From: Cymbomonas tetramitiformis
Taxonomy: Eukaryota; Chlorophyta; Pyramimonadophyceae; Pyramimonadales; Pyramimonadaceae
DNA: 64,000 nucleotides
Assembly: GCA_001247695.2 (NCBI GenBank)
Contig: LGRX02024671.1
Location: 62,001-126,000, forward strand
Direction of reading: 5' to 3'
Below the pieces are notes generated by a model. That model saw only the letters and a program-made list of their open reading frames with translations. It did no database searches and was not told where the DNA came from. A program made the position numbers and the translations under genes. Below, in pieces: positions 27,270 to 37,063 of the stretch; position 1 is the stretch's first letter; each line of letters begins with the position of its first letter.

Positions 27270-29366
27270 CTACCTATTTTTACGCCGAAAGTAGGTCTCC
27301 GTGTTCGACCGTGCGTGCTTCGCGCTGTTGTTGATGCTCGTCAAAAACTCTTCCTTGGACATGCTTATCGTTCCGTCGTCTGACATCTGCTTGCTTATCC
27401 AACTTCTGGAGTGGTTCACGCACACGCGCACCGTGAGCTCCCCCGTCGGTTGCCCGGGATCGCGAAGGCGGATCGCCTTGGCCCGCCCGTTCACCTTCGC
27501 CCCGCAGTGGAAGCAGGTGAGTGTCGATCGGGGCACGCCGTCCTTTCGTTTTCGACGCGACCCCTCGCTGACCGCGACCGTTTCGCGCTCACCCGCCCGG
27601 CAATCGTCGCACCCGCGTTCCGAGGGTCGGTCGGAAAGCAGGCGCGACATGTCGAGCCTTCGTACCTCGCCGCAGCTCGGACACACCGCGTGCGCCGCGT
27701 TCTCAAATACGCAGGCGAAACTCTCGGTCGTCTGATCGTCGGTGAGCACCACGCGGAGGAGCGGCACCTCGTCGCACGAGGAACAGCCCTTCTCGGCGCA
27801 GTAAAGACGGCCGTCGCGGTCATCGAGAATCGCCATGTTGAGACCGGAGCTTCCCTTCTCCATGATGTTCTTAACCTTCCCGCAGAATAGACACACATAC
27901 AGAACGCTCGCCTCGCGCCGTTCGCGCGCGTCGTACGTCAGCGAGGGCGCGTGAGCTTGCCGGCGCCGAAGGGAACGAACCTGCGCCTTTCGCACCTCCA
28001 ACGGCAATCGCACGAGGCTCGGCACGTTCCGAGCGACGATAGCCTGCGCGAGGAGCGCGGTGTGGCTGCGGAGCAGAGCACTCTCGGACGGATCCATCGC
28101 GAGCGTCTCTTCCTGCTCGAACCCCACCCGGCATAGCCAAGCCAGCTGATTCTTCACTCTCACGAGGAGGTCCATCGGATCGAAGCGACCCGTTCGATGG
28201 TGGCCTTGATCCGAAGCGCCGTCGGCGAGGTGGGCGATGGCCTTAGCGATACCCTTGCGCAGATGGCACGGGTCGAAGAGGTCGTTGACGAGACAGGGAT
28301 GCGAAGCGAAGGGGATCACGATCCGCAGCTGATGAGGCAACGCCAGCCGAGGCAAGCTTCGGTTGGTCATGCGCATGTAGTTTCCGCAGTTATGCACGTG
28401 CTGCGTAAGGACGCGACGGCGCCCCCCCTCCTCCCGCAGGACGGCGAGGCTCGCCGACGAGAGCTGACGCGCGCTCGACACACGACAGCTGTCGCCGACG
28501 GTCAGGACGCACGCGTGGAGCGTTCGCCACGCCGGCATGAAAGTGGCGATGACCGCGTCGAGCGCTCTGCATCGCGACACGGTGGCGTGCATGTACTCGC
28601 GGATGCAGAAAAGTAGGAACATGTCGTCGGAGTTTTTGGAAAAGTTGGCGGACATAATGTCTCGAATGATCGCGGTCGACTCGTAGACGGCACGGCGAAC
28701 GACCAAACACGCCCGCGCGTTGCCGTCGTCGAAGTTGCCCAGAAGTCCGCACTGAACGACGTCCACGAGCAGGTCCAGCAAAGGCGGGACGTCCTTTGTG
28801 TAACGGTTCAGGATCGTCGTCAACGAGCGCATGTGACAGGCCCGCGGCACGCACTTGCACAGTATGTGGACGAAACACTCGGAGAAGGGGCGATTGGACG
28901 CCGCGGCGATACCGCTTCGATGCCCGGCCGTCTCTCGCGAGAGGAACGCCCGGTAAACGCAATCCGTAATGTCCGGAAGGGTGTCGATGCAGAGCACCCT
29001 CAGCGCCGTCGGATCGTGCGCGCGAGGGCGCAACTCGCAGACGACGAAATGGTCGAGCAGAACGTAGAGCATGCGCTCGACGTGGTTCGGAAGCTCCTCG
29101 CCGTGGGACTCGAGCAGCTGCACGAGGCGCTCCTGTGCCCGCGAATAGTCCGCTTGCGTCCGCTCGGTGAGTTCCTCTATGTTGTTTACGCGATGCTTAA
29201 AGTACGCGCGTGACACGCTCACCGCTCGGTCGACCAGTTCGGTCTCGACGGAGGATGAATTCGTTTCGCGTAGAGGGGACTGGGCGTCCCCGTGGTACGT
29301 GTCACGCGCCCTCAAAAAAGCGACGCAGCTCGGTGATTCACCGAGACGGTTTTCGGAGGAACCCAC
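27270..29366 (-). CDS. Large Cys-rich zinc-binding protein, function unknown
   Basis: 698 residues. The first ~480 are helical with no family I recognise. The C-terminal third has several C-x2-C pairs: CLFC (followed by C-x-x-x-x-C-x-x-C), CPSCGEV, CDDC and CFHCGAK, suggesting two to three structural zinc sites. It ends in a basic tail. The frame starts at 29366, overlapping the last 55 bp of the upstream gene on the same strand, which suggests co-transcription. Multiple zinc ribbons in a large NCLDV protein suggest a transcription-related role, but this is inference. Confidence 0.7.
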   Translation of the reverse strand: MGSSENRLGESPSCVAFLRARDTYHGDAQSPLRETNSSSVETELVDRAVSVSRAYFKHRVNNIEELTERTQADYSRAQERLVQLLESHGEELPNHVERMLYVLLDHFVVCELRPRAHDPTALRVLCIDTLPDITDCVYRAFLSRETAGHRSGIAAASNRPFSECFVHILCKCVPRACHMRSLTTILNRYTKDVPPLLDLLVDVVQCGLLGNFDDGNARACLVVRRAVYESTAIIRDIMSANFSKNSDDMFLLFCIREYMHATVSRCRALDAVIATFMPAWRTLHACVLTVGDSCRVSSARQLSSASLAVLREEGGRRRVLTQHVHNCGNYMRMTNRSLPRLALPHQLRIVIPFASHPCLVNDLFDPCHLRKGIAKAIAHLADGASDQGHHRTGRFDPMDLLVRVKNQLAWLCRVGFEQEETLAMDPSESALLRSHTALLAQAIVARNVPSLVRLPLEVRKAQVRSLRRRQAHAPSLTYDARERREASVLYVCLFCGKVKNIMEKGSSGLNMAILDDRDGRLYCAEKGCSSCDEVPLLRVVLTDDQTTESFACVFENAAHAVCPSCGEVRRLDMSRLLSDRPSERGCDDCRAGERETVAVSEGSRRKRKDGVPRSTLTCFHCGAKVNGRAKAIRLRDPGQPTGELTVRVCVNHSRSWISKQMSDDGTISMSKEEFLTSINNSAKHARSNTETYFRRKNR

Positions 29367-30223
29367 CTAAGTTTGGATTGGTCGATCTCCCACACCCCGT
29401 TGTTGTGTCGCCACGAAAGGAGGTGCTTCTCCGCCACGCACACGAACCCCGCGAGGCCCTGAAAGGTGGGACGCTCCTCCCTCGGAATCATGAAGTCGGA
29501 CGAGTACCCGTCCGCGACGTCCCGCGGATTGACGAACCCGTTGATGAGCACCGACGGATTCGGAAAGTGGTGCGACGACTGCACCACGCACATGTACGCG
29601 TAATGGATCTGCGATCGCATGCACAGCAGGCACGGCCGTCGCTCGAGGGGGAGAGCGCCCGTTGCGTGGAAGGCGTCCAGCTCCTTGGGGTTCATGTACT
29701 CCCGCAGGACGACGCCCCCGTTCCGTTCATGGCCCTTGATCTGCGGCGACATCCCTTGGCAGCGCTGGCCGAAGAAGCAAGGCATGCTCCGCGCGGTGCC
29801 GCCGTTCGGCAGACGGATCTCCACGTTCTCCGTGAGGATCTTGGACTCGTAGGCGAAGGTCTGTGTATGGATCACGTCGTTGACGTCGCTGTACAACGCC
29901 TCGCTTTGCCTGCGCTCGAGCGCCTTGGAGCCGCTGCCGCACACGTGCAGCATGTTGGAGTTCTCCAGCAGCCGCAGAATGTTGACGAGCGGCGGATCGG
30001 TCGAGAGCTCCACGGGGATGCTCCCGAGGTTGTCCCAGGAGTCCGGCTCGCCCCGGGCGCGCTTGACGCCCCGCGCTTCGACGGGCGTCGGCGCGATGGC
30101 TGGATTCTTGAGCGACTCGTCGTGCTCGAAGCGGCGAAAGCCGTGCACCAACAGCAGGTCTTTCCACGCCAGCGATACGTCTCGATTTTCGTCGTCCGAC
30201 TGGGGGTCACTCTCGCTCGGCAT
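29312..30223 (-). CDS. Unknown protein with conserved-looking Cys motif
   Basis: 303 residues. The N-terminus is disordered and acidic. The segment near residues 145-215 has the feel of a conserved family: PCFFGQRCQG, then a REYMNPKELDAF stretch and RRPCLLCMRSQI. The spaced Cys residues could bind zinc. I cannot name the family. It overlaps the start of the Cys-rich gene at 27270, so the two probably work in the same process. Confidence 0.65.
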   Translation of the reverse strand: MPSESDPQSDDENRDVSLAWKDLLLVHGFRRFEHDESLKNPAIAPTPVEARGVKRARGEPDSWDNLGSIPVELSTDPPLVNILRLLENSNMLHVCGSGSKALERRQSEALYSDVNDVIHTQTFAYESKILTENVEIRLPNGGTARSMPCFFGQRCQGMSPQIKGHERNGGVVLREYMNPKELDAFHATGALPLERRPCLLCMRSQIHYAYMCVVQSSHHFPNPSVLINGFVNPRDVADGYSSDFMIPREERPTFQGLAGFVCVAEKHLLSWRHNNGVWEIDQSKLRWVPPKTVSVNHRAASLF

Positions 30224-30549
30224 CTTCGATATTCCGATGCTTCGCTCGGATCCTTCTTCGGAGGGATCGGGCTCTTGTCACATCTCGTTTCGATCGAGTC
30301 TGTTTATGGCCGTAGGAGGGGGTAACGAAAAGTTTCTTTCCAGTGTACTCTCGCCCGTACAGCGAAGTGCGTTCTGCGCGTCTGAGGTATGTGGCCTAAG
30401 AAACTGCGCGCTCGTCGGGGACGCGTGCCTTCGCACGCGAAAAGACAAGAGTGCAAAAGACAGACATGCATGCTTCTGGTTCCTGTCGCTTCGGCTGATG
30501 GAGGTGCCCGAGCGGATAGCGGACTTTCGTTGTTCAGCGAGGTTCGGAG

Positions 30550-30558
30550 TATAAATAC
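30550..30558 (+). promoter_or_regulatory. TATAAATAC box of helicase H3
   Basis: TATAAATACACATATTCC lies 147 bp before ATG 30697. The rest of the gap 30224-30696 has no supported gene. Confidence 0.55.
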
Positions 30559-30696
30559 ACATATTCCGTAGCGACGCGCACGAACATAAGAGCGGCACCC
30601 GCGTCGGTCCGATTTTCACGCTCGCGCAGCTACAGCACGAACCCCCCCTTTGCTACCAACCGTTCTCGACAACCCGCGAAAGTCTGTTTTGAGAAA

Positions 30697-33600
30697 ATGA
30701 CGATAGGCTTGAGTCAGCTGTATTTGGCTCCTTCGGTGATGGAGATGGGAACCGAGTACGACAGCAAGGAAGAGAGCGTGGTCCGAAGCTTCAAAAAGTG
30801 TGCGTACGGTTACTCGTACGAGTCGGATGCATCCGTCGTGAGTGATGATGATGAGGAGTGCTACGCCATATGCGACGGTGAAAAGACAAAGCAATGTTGC
30901 CGGCTGTATCCGGAGGTATCTCTTTTTCACAGAATGGAGCATATAAGGCAAGCGCAAGAGTCGACGTTTTCGTTTAAAGAATTGGAATTTCACACTAATC
31001 CTGCTTTCCCATCAAAAGGAGAAATACCGAATATCAATCGGATGCGAAACGAAGTTACGTCAAGACTACAAGAACTCGGACGCGATTGGACGTTTTTTGA
31101 TAAAGTCCTCTCTGGCGAAACACCTTCAGCGGCGTGCGACCAGGTGATCTCGTTCAACGAGCATCCCGAACGACAATCCATCCGGTTTTTCGACAGCAAA
31201 CAACCGATTTTCCCGTGGCAAGTGATCAGCGTAGAACATATCAAAGGAGTCCTGAAGCAAGAAACTAAGGAGATGCACACCGTTTTGATCAACCACGCTC
31301 CGGGGAGCGGTAAAACATTCACCATGAGTATGATATTACGAGAGCTGTTTGGGCATGACAAAGAGAGTAGCGCTTTTTTTCTTATGCTTATCGGTCCGGA
31401 CAATTTGGGCACCGCATACGCGCGCATGCAAAACATATACGAGGACGCCTCGCTTTTCGAAGACGACGGCTCCTTAAAAACGAATCCCGTCCACACAACA
31501 CAGCCGATCCTTTCTCATTATCCGATTACTCACGAGTCTTATATACCGATCCACGGGGGTCCTTACTTTGCGCAAATGGCTGCTTACATAAATACGATGT
31601 TCCGTACGAGCGCGTTCGCTACTCGGAGCAACGGCCTCTTGGTCATTATCGACGAAATTCATCTAATATTGGGCAATCCCGTCAAATTCGATGAGTTGAA
31701 GAGAGGTCTTCAAGAATTTATGAACCACAGAAGCCGTCAGGGAGCACGACTGCGTTTAGTGCTGATGTCGGCCACGCCAGTCAACAGCACGGTCGAGCAC
31801 GACAGACTGCGTACGCTGATACATATAACGAACCAAACCGTAAGCTTTGTAAGAAACGCGATAAACCAGTACGTCTTCGGTACGTGCGATCCACTGACCG
31901 TGTCTAGATTTTCCGACCTGCCTCTAAGTTTGTCCACGCGCTCGACCACCATACCTGGCGTAGAGTTTTCGGAAGGTGAGATTAACAAGAGTCTTTTCTT
32001 ACGAGAACTCGCGGGGTACATCGTGGACATGCATGAAAAGGCGTCGCTTACGCCGTCAAAAGGTAGCGCAAGACAAGTCGTATTCTTTGGCAAAACCGAC
32101 CAGATCTTCGGTTTTCACAATGCCGGTGGATTCGAATTTATAAAGCGCGGCATAACAGAAGCGGTAATCACCTACTCGGGGTTCAGCTACAATTTAATCG
32201 ACGTGGGATCGCTTGCGTCGGTACACCCCGACATCCCGTCGCCAGCGACGCCGACGCAGTTCTCTCTCAAGGTCGCCTTCGTACGTGGCGGTGATGAAAA
32301 CAAACAGATATACACCGATCTTTTCGGAACGATCGAGTCTTCGCGTTATTCGGTGTGTCCTCCAGGTGACGAAGGTTGTCCAAGCTATATAGACGTCTTG
32401 TTCACCGACAGCTCTATTACGGGAGCGGACTTTTTGGGTGTGACGGACGTACATCTGGTCAATGTACTCGATACTCACGAGATTTATCAAAACGTGGGTC
32501 GCGCACAAAGGATGTGCTCACATGCGTGGAAACAGGACGTATCTGAAGAGAACGCGATAAAAATCCACGTGCACGGGACAACGCGCACCGATCTGCGTCA
32601 CCGGGAACCGTTGGAGGTGACTAAGTACTTAAAAGCGCATGCGATTGATTACTGTTACGCAAACGACGGAAACTTCTTTAAGAATGCGAGCCTGGTCTCC
32701 TCTTATGCAAAGAGGCCGGACTCGAGCGCCCAGTCATCCGACGTCGCCGCGGAAGCGGGTTTTGTCGAAAAGGATAAAAGCTTCATCGAATTTAAAACTC
32801 GATTGTTGAAATACTTTCCAAACTTGTATACACCCTCGCTTACACTCACCTCGGTGGATGCGATCAATCATTTTTTCAAACGTAATCTCAAACCCAGTCC
32901 AAACACGATAGCCTTTATGAAACGGTACGCCGATTCACATGCCGATGAAAGGGTATCGATCGTACGAGAATCTTTTGAAACGCCTTTAGTCGTAAGCGCA
33001 GACCGCGCTAAGCAAGAGTTACCGCTGGCGTTTCGTGATGCACCAGTAGCATTATTCGAGCACATGGAAACTATACTGGAGAAGGCAAAGCGTCTGAAAA
33101 TTTTTGAAGATGCGTCGCCGAGCGAAAAGCCGTATATAACCTTGTGCACTGAGCTTGCCGGCATATACGAACTCCTGTCAGATAACGTTCGACGCGTGCT
33201 CGATGTGAAAGAAATTAAAACACATTCCGTGGTGTACAATCTCATCGCGTCCTTCACTCAAAATACGTGCGAGCTCGAGGTGACTCTCTCGAAAGCCTTA
33301 AATTGCTTAATGAGACAGCCAAAGGACGAAGATCTCGTAAGACACGTCATCCAATTGCAGAAAACTATGGGATTGCCCGTGGTTACGTCGATGGTTGCTA
33401 TGCCACCAAAAGGCGTGAATAGAGGACAGATTACGAAAAAACCGACGCCAACACGAACAAGACAGGCGAATCTGGCCAAGATGCGCGAGGGTCGGCAAAG
33501 AACCCCCCCTGGCTCGCCTAATACTTCGGCGGAAGCGGGCCCGGCGCGAGGAGTCCAAGCAGCACCTCTTCGCTCGGTTGTTGCACCGAATCGGATGGAA

Positions 33601-34794
33601 GTGGACCCGCCGCTACAAAACAACCGCCCTCCTTCCGGGAGCGATCCGGTTGCACCGATCCCAAAAGATTACGTGTACGACAATACCATAAGATATTACA
33701 TCATACAGATTGGAAAGAAATTTCGTTCGATCCTAAAAGACACGCTCGAAGCTTTACAACGAGTGGAGGTGAGCGCAACTATTCCCGCGGCGAGACAATT
33801 TGACTCGCACGCTTTGACAGTTTTTTGTCAAAAAAATTCAAGTTTATATCATGTAATGATTGATGCGGTTATAATCTTGCCTAAGAATTCGAAGGACGTT
33901 AATTTTATCATAAACTATTTTGGTAGAGATTACCAGGTGCTGCAGGCTATCGCAAACCAGAACAGGCTCGCCGACTTCCAAATTTACACCACACATAACC
34001 AGAAGGAAAGGAAGTATCGCCCGGATAAATACCTATGGTCGTTTCTCCACTATGTCTTTACCAAAGTATCATTTTTGAAGTCAAAAGACAAATCCGAATT
34101 GAAAAATCACACAGAAGGTTTATATTCTGTGAGTGACTTTGGATGCTTTGGGTTACCGAATTACAAATTGGAAGAGCGAAAGCTTGACGAGGATATTCAC
34201 GAGATCGCGATCTCCTACATCCGAGATACCTTTTTGGAACCGTTCTTACTTTTGAATGCTGGGACGAATCCACGTAACGCTACACAGTTGAAACAGGCGT
34301 ACAAAGAGCTATTAAGAGATTTCACGTTTGTACAGCTCAACCAAAATCAACTTGCAAAATACCAAAAGCTTACAAACAATGAGAACGTCCATTACAACAT
34401 GGCCTTTTTTTCGGAGCCTTACGAATCTGAGATCGAAGACTTGCACGCGGACTTCGTGAAAGTTCAAGCAGGCTTAGATGTGTCTTATGTACACCATTAC
34501 GCGGTGCGCATCGTGCGTTCCGAAGACCCGAGCCTTCCGGAAGAGTACCGTTTCATTATCGACGGGGTCGCGTCATCGAAGTACTTCGAGAACACCGATG
34601 ATAAGATGCTCGCGCGTATTTCTGCACGCGATCCCAAAGACCGACTTGTTACATACATCGTAAGCGACCGGACCGCCGTCAAGTTGTTGAACTTACCGCT
34701 TGCAACCAACATCGCACAGTTCACAGAGACCAATCGCCAGATCTTATTAAAACGTAATTCTCTCAACCTTCCGACGAACGTCTCGTGTCGATGA
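30697..34794 (+). CDS. Large SF2 helicase/ATPase H3 (poxvirus D6/D11-like type)
   Basis: 1365 residues, the longest intact gene in the window. SF2 motifs lie in the N-terminal half: Walker A HAPGSGKTF (~residue 200), LLVIIDEIHL (~316), LMSATPVN (~357), and QNVGRAQRM (~600). The NVGRA-type motif VI is reminiscent of poxvirus D6/D11-type transcription ATPases (VETF/NPH-I), so a role in early transcription or termination is likely but not shown. A proline-rich disordered linker (~residues 905-985) precedes a C-terminal domain I do not recognise. It is less GC-rich than its neighbours and uses a TATAAATAC promoter. It is not obviously paralogous to H1/H2. Confidence 0.85.
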   Translation: MTIGLSQLYLAPSVMEMGTEYDSKEESVVRSFKKCAYGYSYESDASVVSDDDEECYAICDGEKTKQCCRLYPEVSLFHRMEHIRQAQESTFSFKELEFHTNPAFPSKGEIPNINRMRNEVTSRLQELGRDWTFFDKVLSGETPSAACDQVISFNEHPERQSIRFFDSKQPIFPWQVISVEHIKGVLKQETKEMHTVLINHAPGSGKTFTMSMILRELFGHDKESSAFFLMLIGPDNLGTAYARMQNIYEDASLFEDDGSLKTNPVHTTQPILSHYPITHESYIPIHGGPYFAQMAAYINTMFRTSAFATRSNGLLVIIDEIHLILGNPVKFDELKRGLQEFMNHRSRQGARLRLVLMSATPVNSTVEHDRLRTLIHITNQTVSFVRNAINQYVFGTCDPLTVSRFSDLPLSLSTRSTTIPGVEFSEGEINKSLFLRELAGYIVDMHEKASLTPSKGSARQVVFFGKTDQIFGFHNAGGFEFIKRGITEAVITYSGFSYNLIDVGSLASVHPDIPSPATPTQFSLKVAFVRGGDENKQIYTDLFGTIESSRYSVCPPGDEGCPSYIDVLFTDSSITGADFLGVTDVHLVNVLDTHEIYQNVGRAQRMCSHAWKQDVSEENAIKIHVHGTTRTDLRHREPLEVTKYLKAHAIDYCYANDGNFFKNASLVSSYAKRPDSSAQSSDVAAEAGFVEKDKSFIEFKTRLLKYFPNLYTPSLTLTSVDAINHFFKRNLKPSPNTIAFMKRYADSHADERVSIVRESFETPLVVSADRAKQELPLAFRDAPVALFEHMETILEKAKRLKIFEDASPSEKPYITLCTELAGIYELLSDNVRRVLDVKEIKTHSVVYNLIASFTQNTCELEVTLSKALNCLMRQPKDEDLVRHVIQLQKTMGLPVVTSMVAMPPKGVNRGQITKKPTPTRTRQANLAKMREGRQRTPPGSPNTSAEAGPARGVQAAPLRSVVAPNRMEVDPPLQNNRPPSGSDPVAPIPKDYVYDNTIRYYIIQIGKKFRSILKDTLEALQRVEVSATIPAARQFDSHALTVFCQKNSSLYHVMIDAVIILPKNSKDVNFIINYFGRDYQVLQAIANQNRLADFQIYTTHNQKERKYRPDKYLWSFLHYVFTKVSFLKSKDKSELKNHTEGLYSVSDFGCFGLPNYKLEERKLDEDIHEIAISYIRDTFLEPFLLLNAGTNPRNATQLKQAYKELLRDFTFVQLNQNQLAKYQKLTNNENVHYNMAFFSEPYESEIEDLHADFVKVQAGLDVSYVHHYAVRIVRSEDPSLPEEYRFIIDGVASSKYFENTDDKMLARISARDPKDRLVTYIVSDRTAVKLLNLPLATNIAQFTETNRQILLKRNSLNLPTNVSCR

Positions 34795-34995
34795 CGCACC
34801 GATTGCCGTTTTCTTTACAAACGAACCGGGACGTTTTCGACGCGGTTTTCAATAAGATCGCGGCACAAAGGCGATAGACGTGCATACCGACAGCTTAGAT
34901 ACAACCTCCGACGCTCCACCTCGTCAGATATCGATAAGGTTTATGATCGATCAAGACTGCTTCACATCTATCCGACGAACGCATCTCCCAGTCAG

Positions 34996-35004
34996 TATAA
35001 ATAC
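34996..35004 (+). promoter_or_regulatory. TATAAATAC box for the gene at 35051
   Basis: The box lies 55 bp before ATG 35051 and decides that start over upstream ATGs of the same frame (34880 and 34943), which would lie before the promoter. Confidence 0.6.
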
Positions 35005-35050
35005 GTTAGTCGATTCCTACGTTCACGCGCCGTTAGCACGAAATCGCCGT

Positions 35051-35650
35051 ATGCTGCGCATCGAGGGCATCGACGAGCGTCCTCGCCACGCGTCGCAGCC
35101 GCTCTTCGACGCGGGCAATCGCCGCGAGGCGGCTCGGTTTCTAGGACAGCGAGTGCAACGCGAGTTGCGTCTCGAGCACGCGGTCGACAAGCACCGTCTG
35201 GACTGGAATGGCCTTGCTCGTGTGTGCGGTGCTGATTCCCTTCACTTTTTTATACCTGAGACGCGCCCTTCGGACACGGAGAAGACGGGACTGCTCGATC
35301 AGCTCCTGGGGGCTCGAAGCGCCGCGAACCTGGCGCGAAACTCGTGGTGGCAAGACGCGGACGCGGACGTCGCGCACAAAATGGGACTGAACTGGAGAAC
35401 GCTCGTCGGCTACGGTCTCACCTTTGACATCCTGCTGGCCGTGAAGTGCTCCTTGGATCGTTTCGAAAACGTATACGGAACGCTTCGCAGAGACTTCGAC
35501 GAGGGTATCGGAAGACTCGCTACATCCCAGCTCCTAGCGCTCGGATGGGATGAACGCACGTACACCCTTCATACGGCGATGACACGAAACGAGGCACGAC
35601 CTTTACGTGGCGCTCACCGCGCGGTGCAACGCAAGGTTATAGATGTGTGA
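35051..35650 (+). CDS. Unknown protein (199 aa)
   Basis: Starts at ATG 35051, chosen from the TATA position. The protein is Arg-rich and soluble, with a hydrophobic helix near residues 115-130 (TLVGYGLTFDILLAVKC). No domain is recognised. A GAGAGAGAGAGAGA tract follows the stop by about 30 bp, as after helicase H1. Confidence 0.6.
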   Translation: MLRIEGIDERPRHASQPLFDAGNRREAARFLGQRVQRELRLEHAVDKHRLDWNGLARVCGADSLHFFIPETRPSDTEKTGLLDQLLGARSAANLARNSWWQDADADVAHKMGLNWRTLVGYGLTFDILLAVKCSLDRFENVYGTLRRDFDEGIGRLATSQLLALGWDERTYTLHTAMTRNEARPLRGAHRAVQRKVIDV

Positions 35651-36563
35651 GGGTCACCCTCCGATAAATATCAGGAAGCGCAAAGAGAGAGAGAGAGAGA
35701 AGACGACGGCGCCATGAGTCGCGCGCGCGATTTACGAAACAAACTTTTTGTAAACAGTCTGGATATTTTGTAACATTCACGATGAAAAGTCGATCACGGA
35801 GCGAAGTCGATGTTCCATTTTTTGTCGTCCCGTTTAAAAAACGAAGATTTTTGCGTTCGTGTCGGCGATACGCGAGCGACCCCAGTCGTGCTCGACCTAA
35901 GAAGAATAGGAGAAACGTTCTTCTCGGACGCATCGGAAAACGGTGTTTGCAGGGAAAGCTGACGTGCTTTCTACGCGTATTTTTTATGGGTCTCTCTGCC
36001 GGTTTTTGTCGCGCGACAACTCGTCGCGACGTAGTAGACCAGACACGCCAGTAAAGAAACCTCCGCGCATATTCGGGATATCAGCGATAAGTTCCGAATC
36101 AGCGTCGGGCTCGGAAATGCGCTCTCGTTTAAACTGTCCAGACTGTCGCAGTGTTCGTCGCACCATTCTCCCAACTCCACGTACCCGGTGCTGTCGTCGC
36201 GATCGCCGCTTGGCATCGTTCGTATTCGTTACGGAAGGCGTCGTCGTTGTCCGATCGTTCACGCGACACCCAAAGCGAACGCTCGATGGCCTGCTGACGC
36301 GGGACACGGTTTTGTATAAAAGCGACGCAATCGCGAGGGTATATATACCGATACCGATCTCTCAGCGACGCGTAACAGCTCGCGACAGCGCTTCGATTTC
36401 GTAACCGACTCGCCGAGCAGCACGCTCGAAGTCGGTCGTCGATACCGTAGCGCGGTTCGCTCAGTAAGAAAGGTGCACGCGTATATATGCACAGATCCCG
36501 GAGCTTGTGAACGAATCCTCTCGACGCGTGCATCGCACCGACCGCGCTTCGACGGACGTGTAG
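35651..36563. other. Promoter-rich intergenic region
   Basis: This 0.9-kb gap holds TATAAA (36315), TATATATA (36340-36347) and TATATATG (36482-36489) boxes, and one likely small minus-strand gene (35971-36216, listed separately). Other overlapping short frames on both strands are basic, Arg-rich and unconvincing. Confidence 0.4.
35971..36216 (-). CDS. Candidate tail-anchored small membrane protein
   Basis: 81 residues. An acidic N-terminal half (GEWCDEHCDSLDSL) is followed by a hydrophobic segment, RICAEVSLLACLVYYVATSC, and a short basic tail, as in tail-anchored membrane proteins. A palindromic TATATATA box at 36340 lies about 125 bp upstream on this strand. Overlapping frames on the other strand are less protein-like. 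The function is unknown. Confidence 0.4.
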   Translation of the reverse strand: MPSGDRDDSTGYVELGEWCDEHCDSLDSLNESAFPSPTLIRNLSLISRICAEVSLLACLVYYVATSCRATKTGRETHKKYA

Positions 36564-36988
36564 ATGGTGGTCACCGCTTGCTTAACCTCCTTGATCGTGG
36601 CGATCTTCGTCAGTTTGGCGATCGTGGTGCCTTTCACGCTCATCCACATTCCCAACCTTAGCGAATCGAGCTCGGAAAGTTCGCCTCCCTGCCCTCTCCC
36701 TCCGCTTCCCCCGCTCCCGCGCTCGCCTCCCCCCCCACCCTTTCCACCGTTCCCACCACCCTCACCTCCTCCGCTTCCACGCTCCCCTTCGCCCTCTCCT
36801 CCTCCGCGCCCTCACCCACCGCCGCCTTCTTCTCCCCCCTTCCCCGAATTCGCCTCCGCCACCTCCCGAATTCGCCTCCGCCTCCCCGGAATTCGCCTCC
36901 GCCTCCCCCGAATTCTTATCCGCCTCCACCTCCTCCGAGTCCTCCGTCGTATCCCCCCCCAACCCCACGGGATGATTACATGGAATAG
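36564..36988 (+). CDS. Proline-rich single-pass membrane protein with frame switch
   Basis: ATG 36564 lies 75 bp after a TATATATG box. The N-terminus is a clear transmembrane segment (CLTSLIVAIFVSLAIVV) followed by a long Pro/Ser-rich stretch. In the starting frame the sequence becomes RIRLRLPGIRLRLPRI and would run into the next gene to 37169. In the third frame it stays proline-rich (SPPPPPNSYPPPPPP) and ends in DDYME-stop at 36986-36988. I infer a frameshift within the repeated GAATTCGCCTCCGCCTCC tract (~36850-36905), real or a sequence error. An anchored protein with an extended stalk is likely. Confidence 0.5.
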
Positions 36989-37063
36989 TAAGGACGAATC
37001 CTGCTCGATCGAATGCGTCGGGCGTGTGCGGAGGTCAACGAGGTTTCCTGCGAGCCACAAAAA

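Noticed and set aside
29210..30325. A 371-codon plus-strand frame
   Set aside because: It lies opposite the minus-strand gene at 29312, is Arg/His/Leu-rich like other shadows here, and lacks a promoter box.
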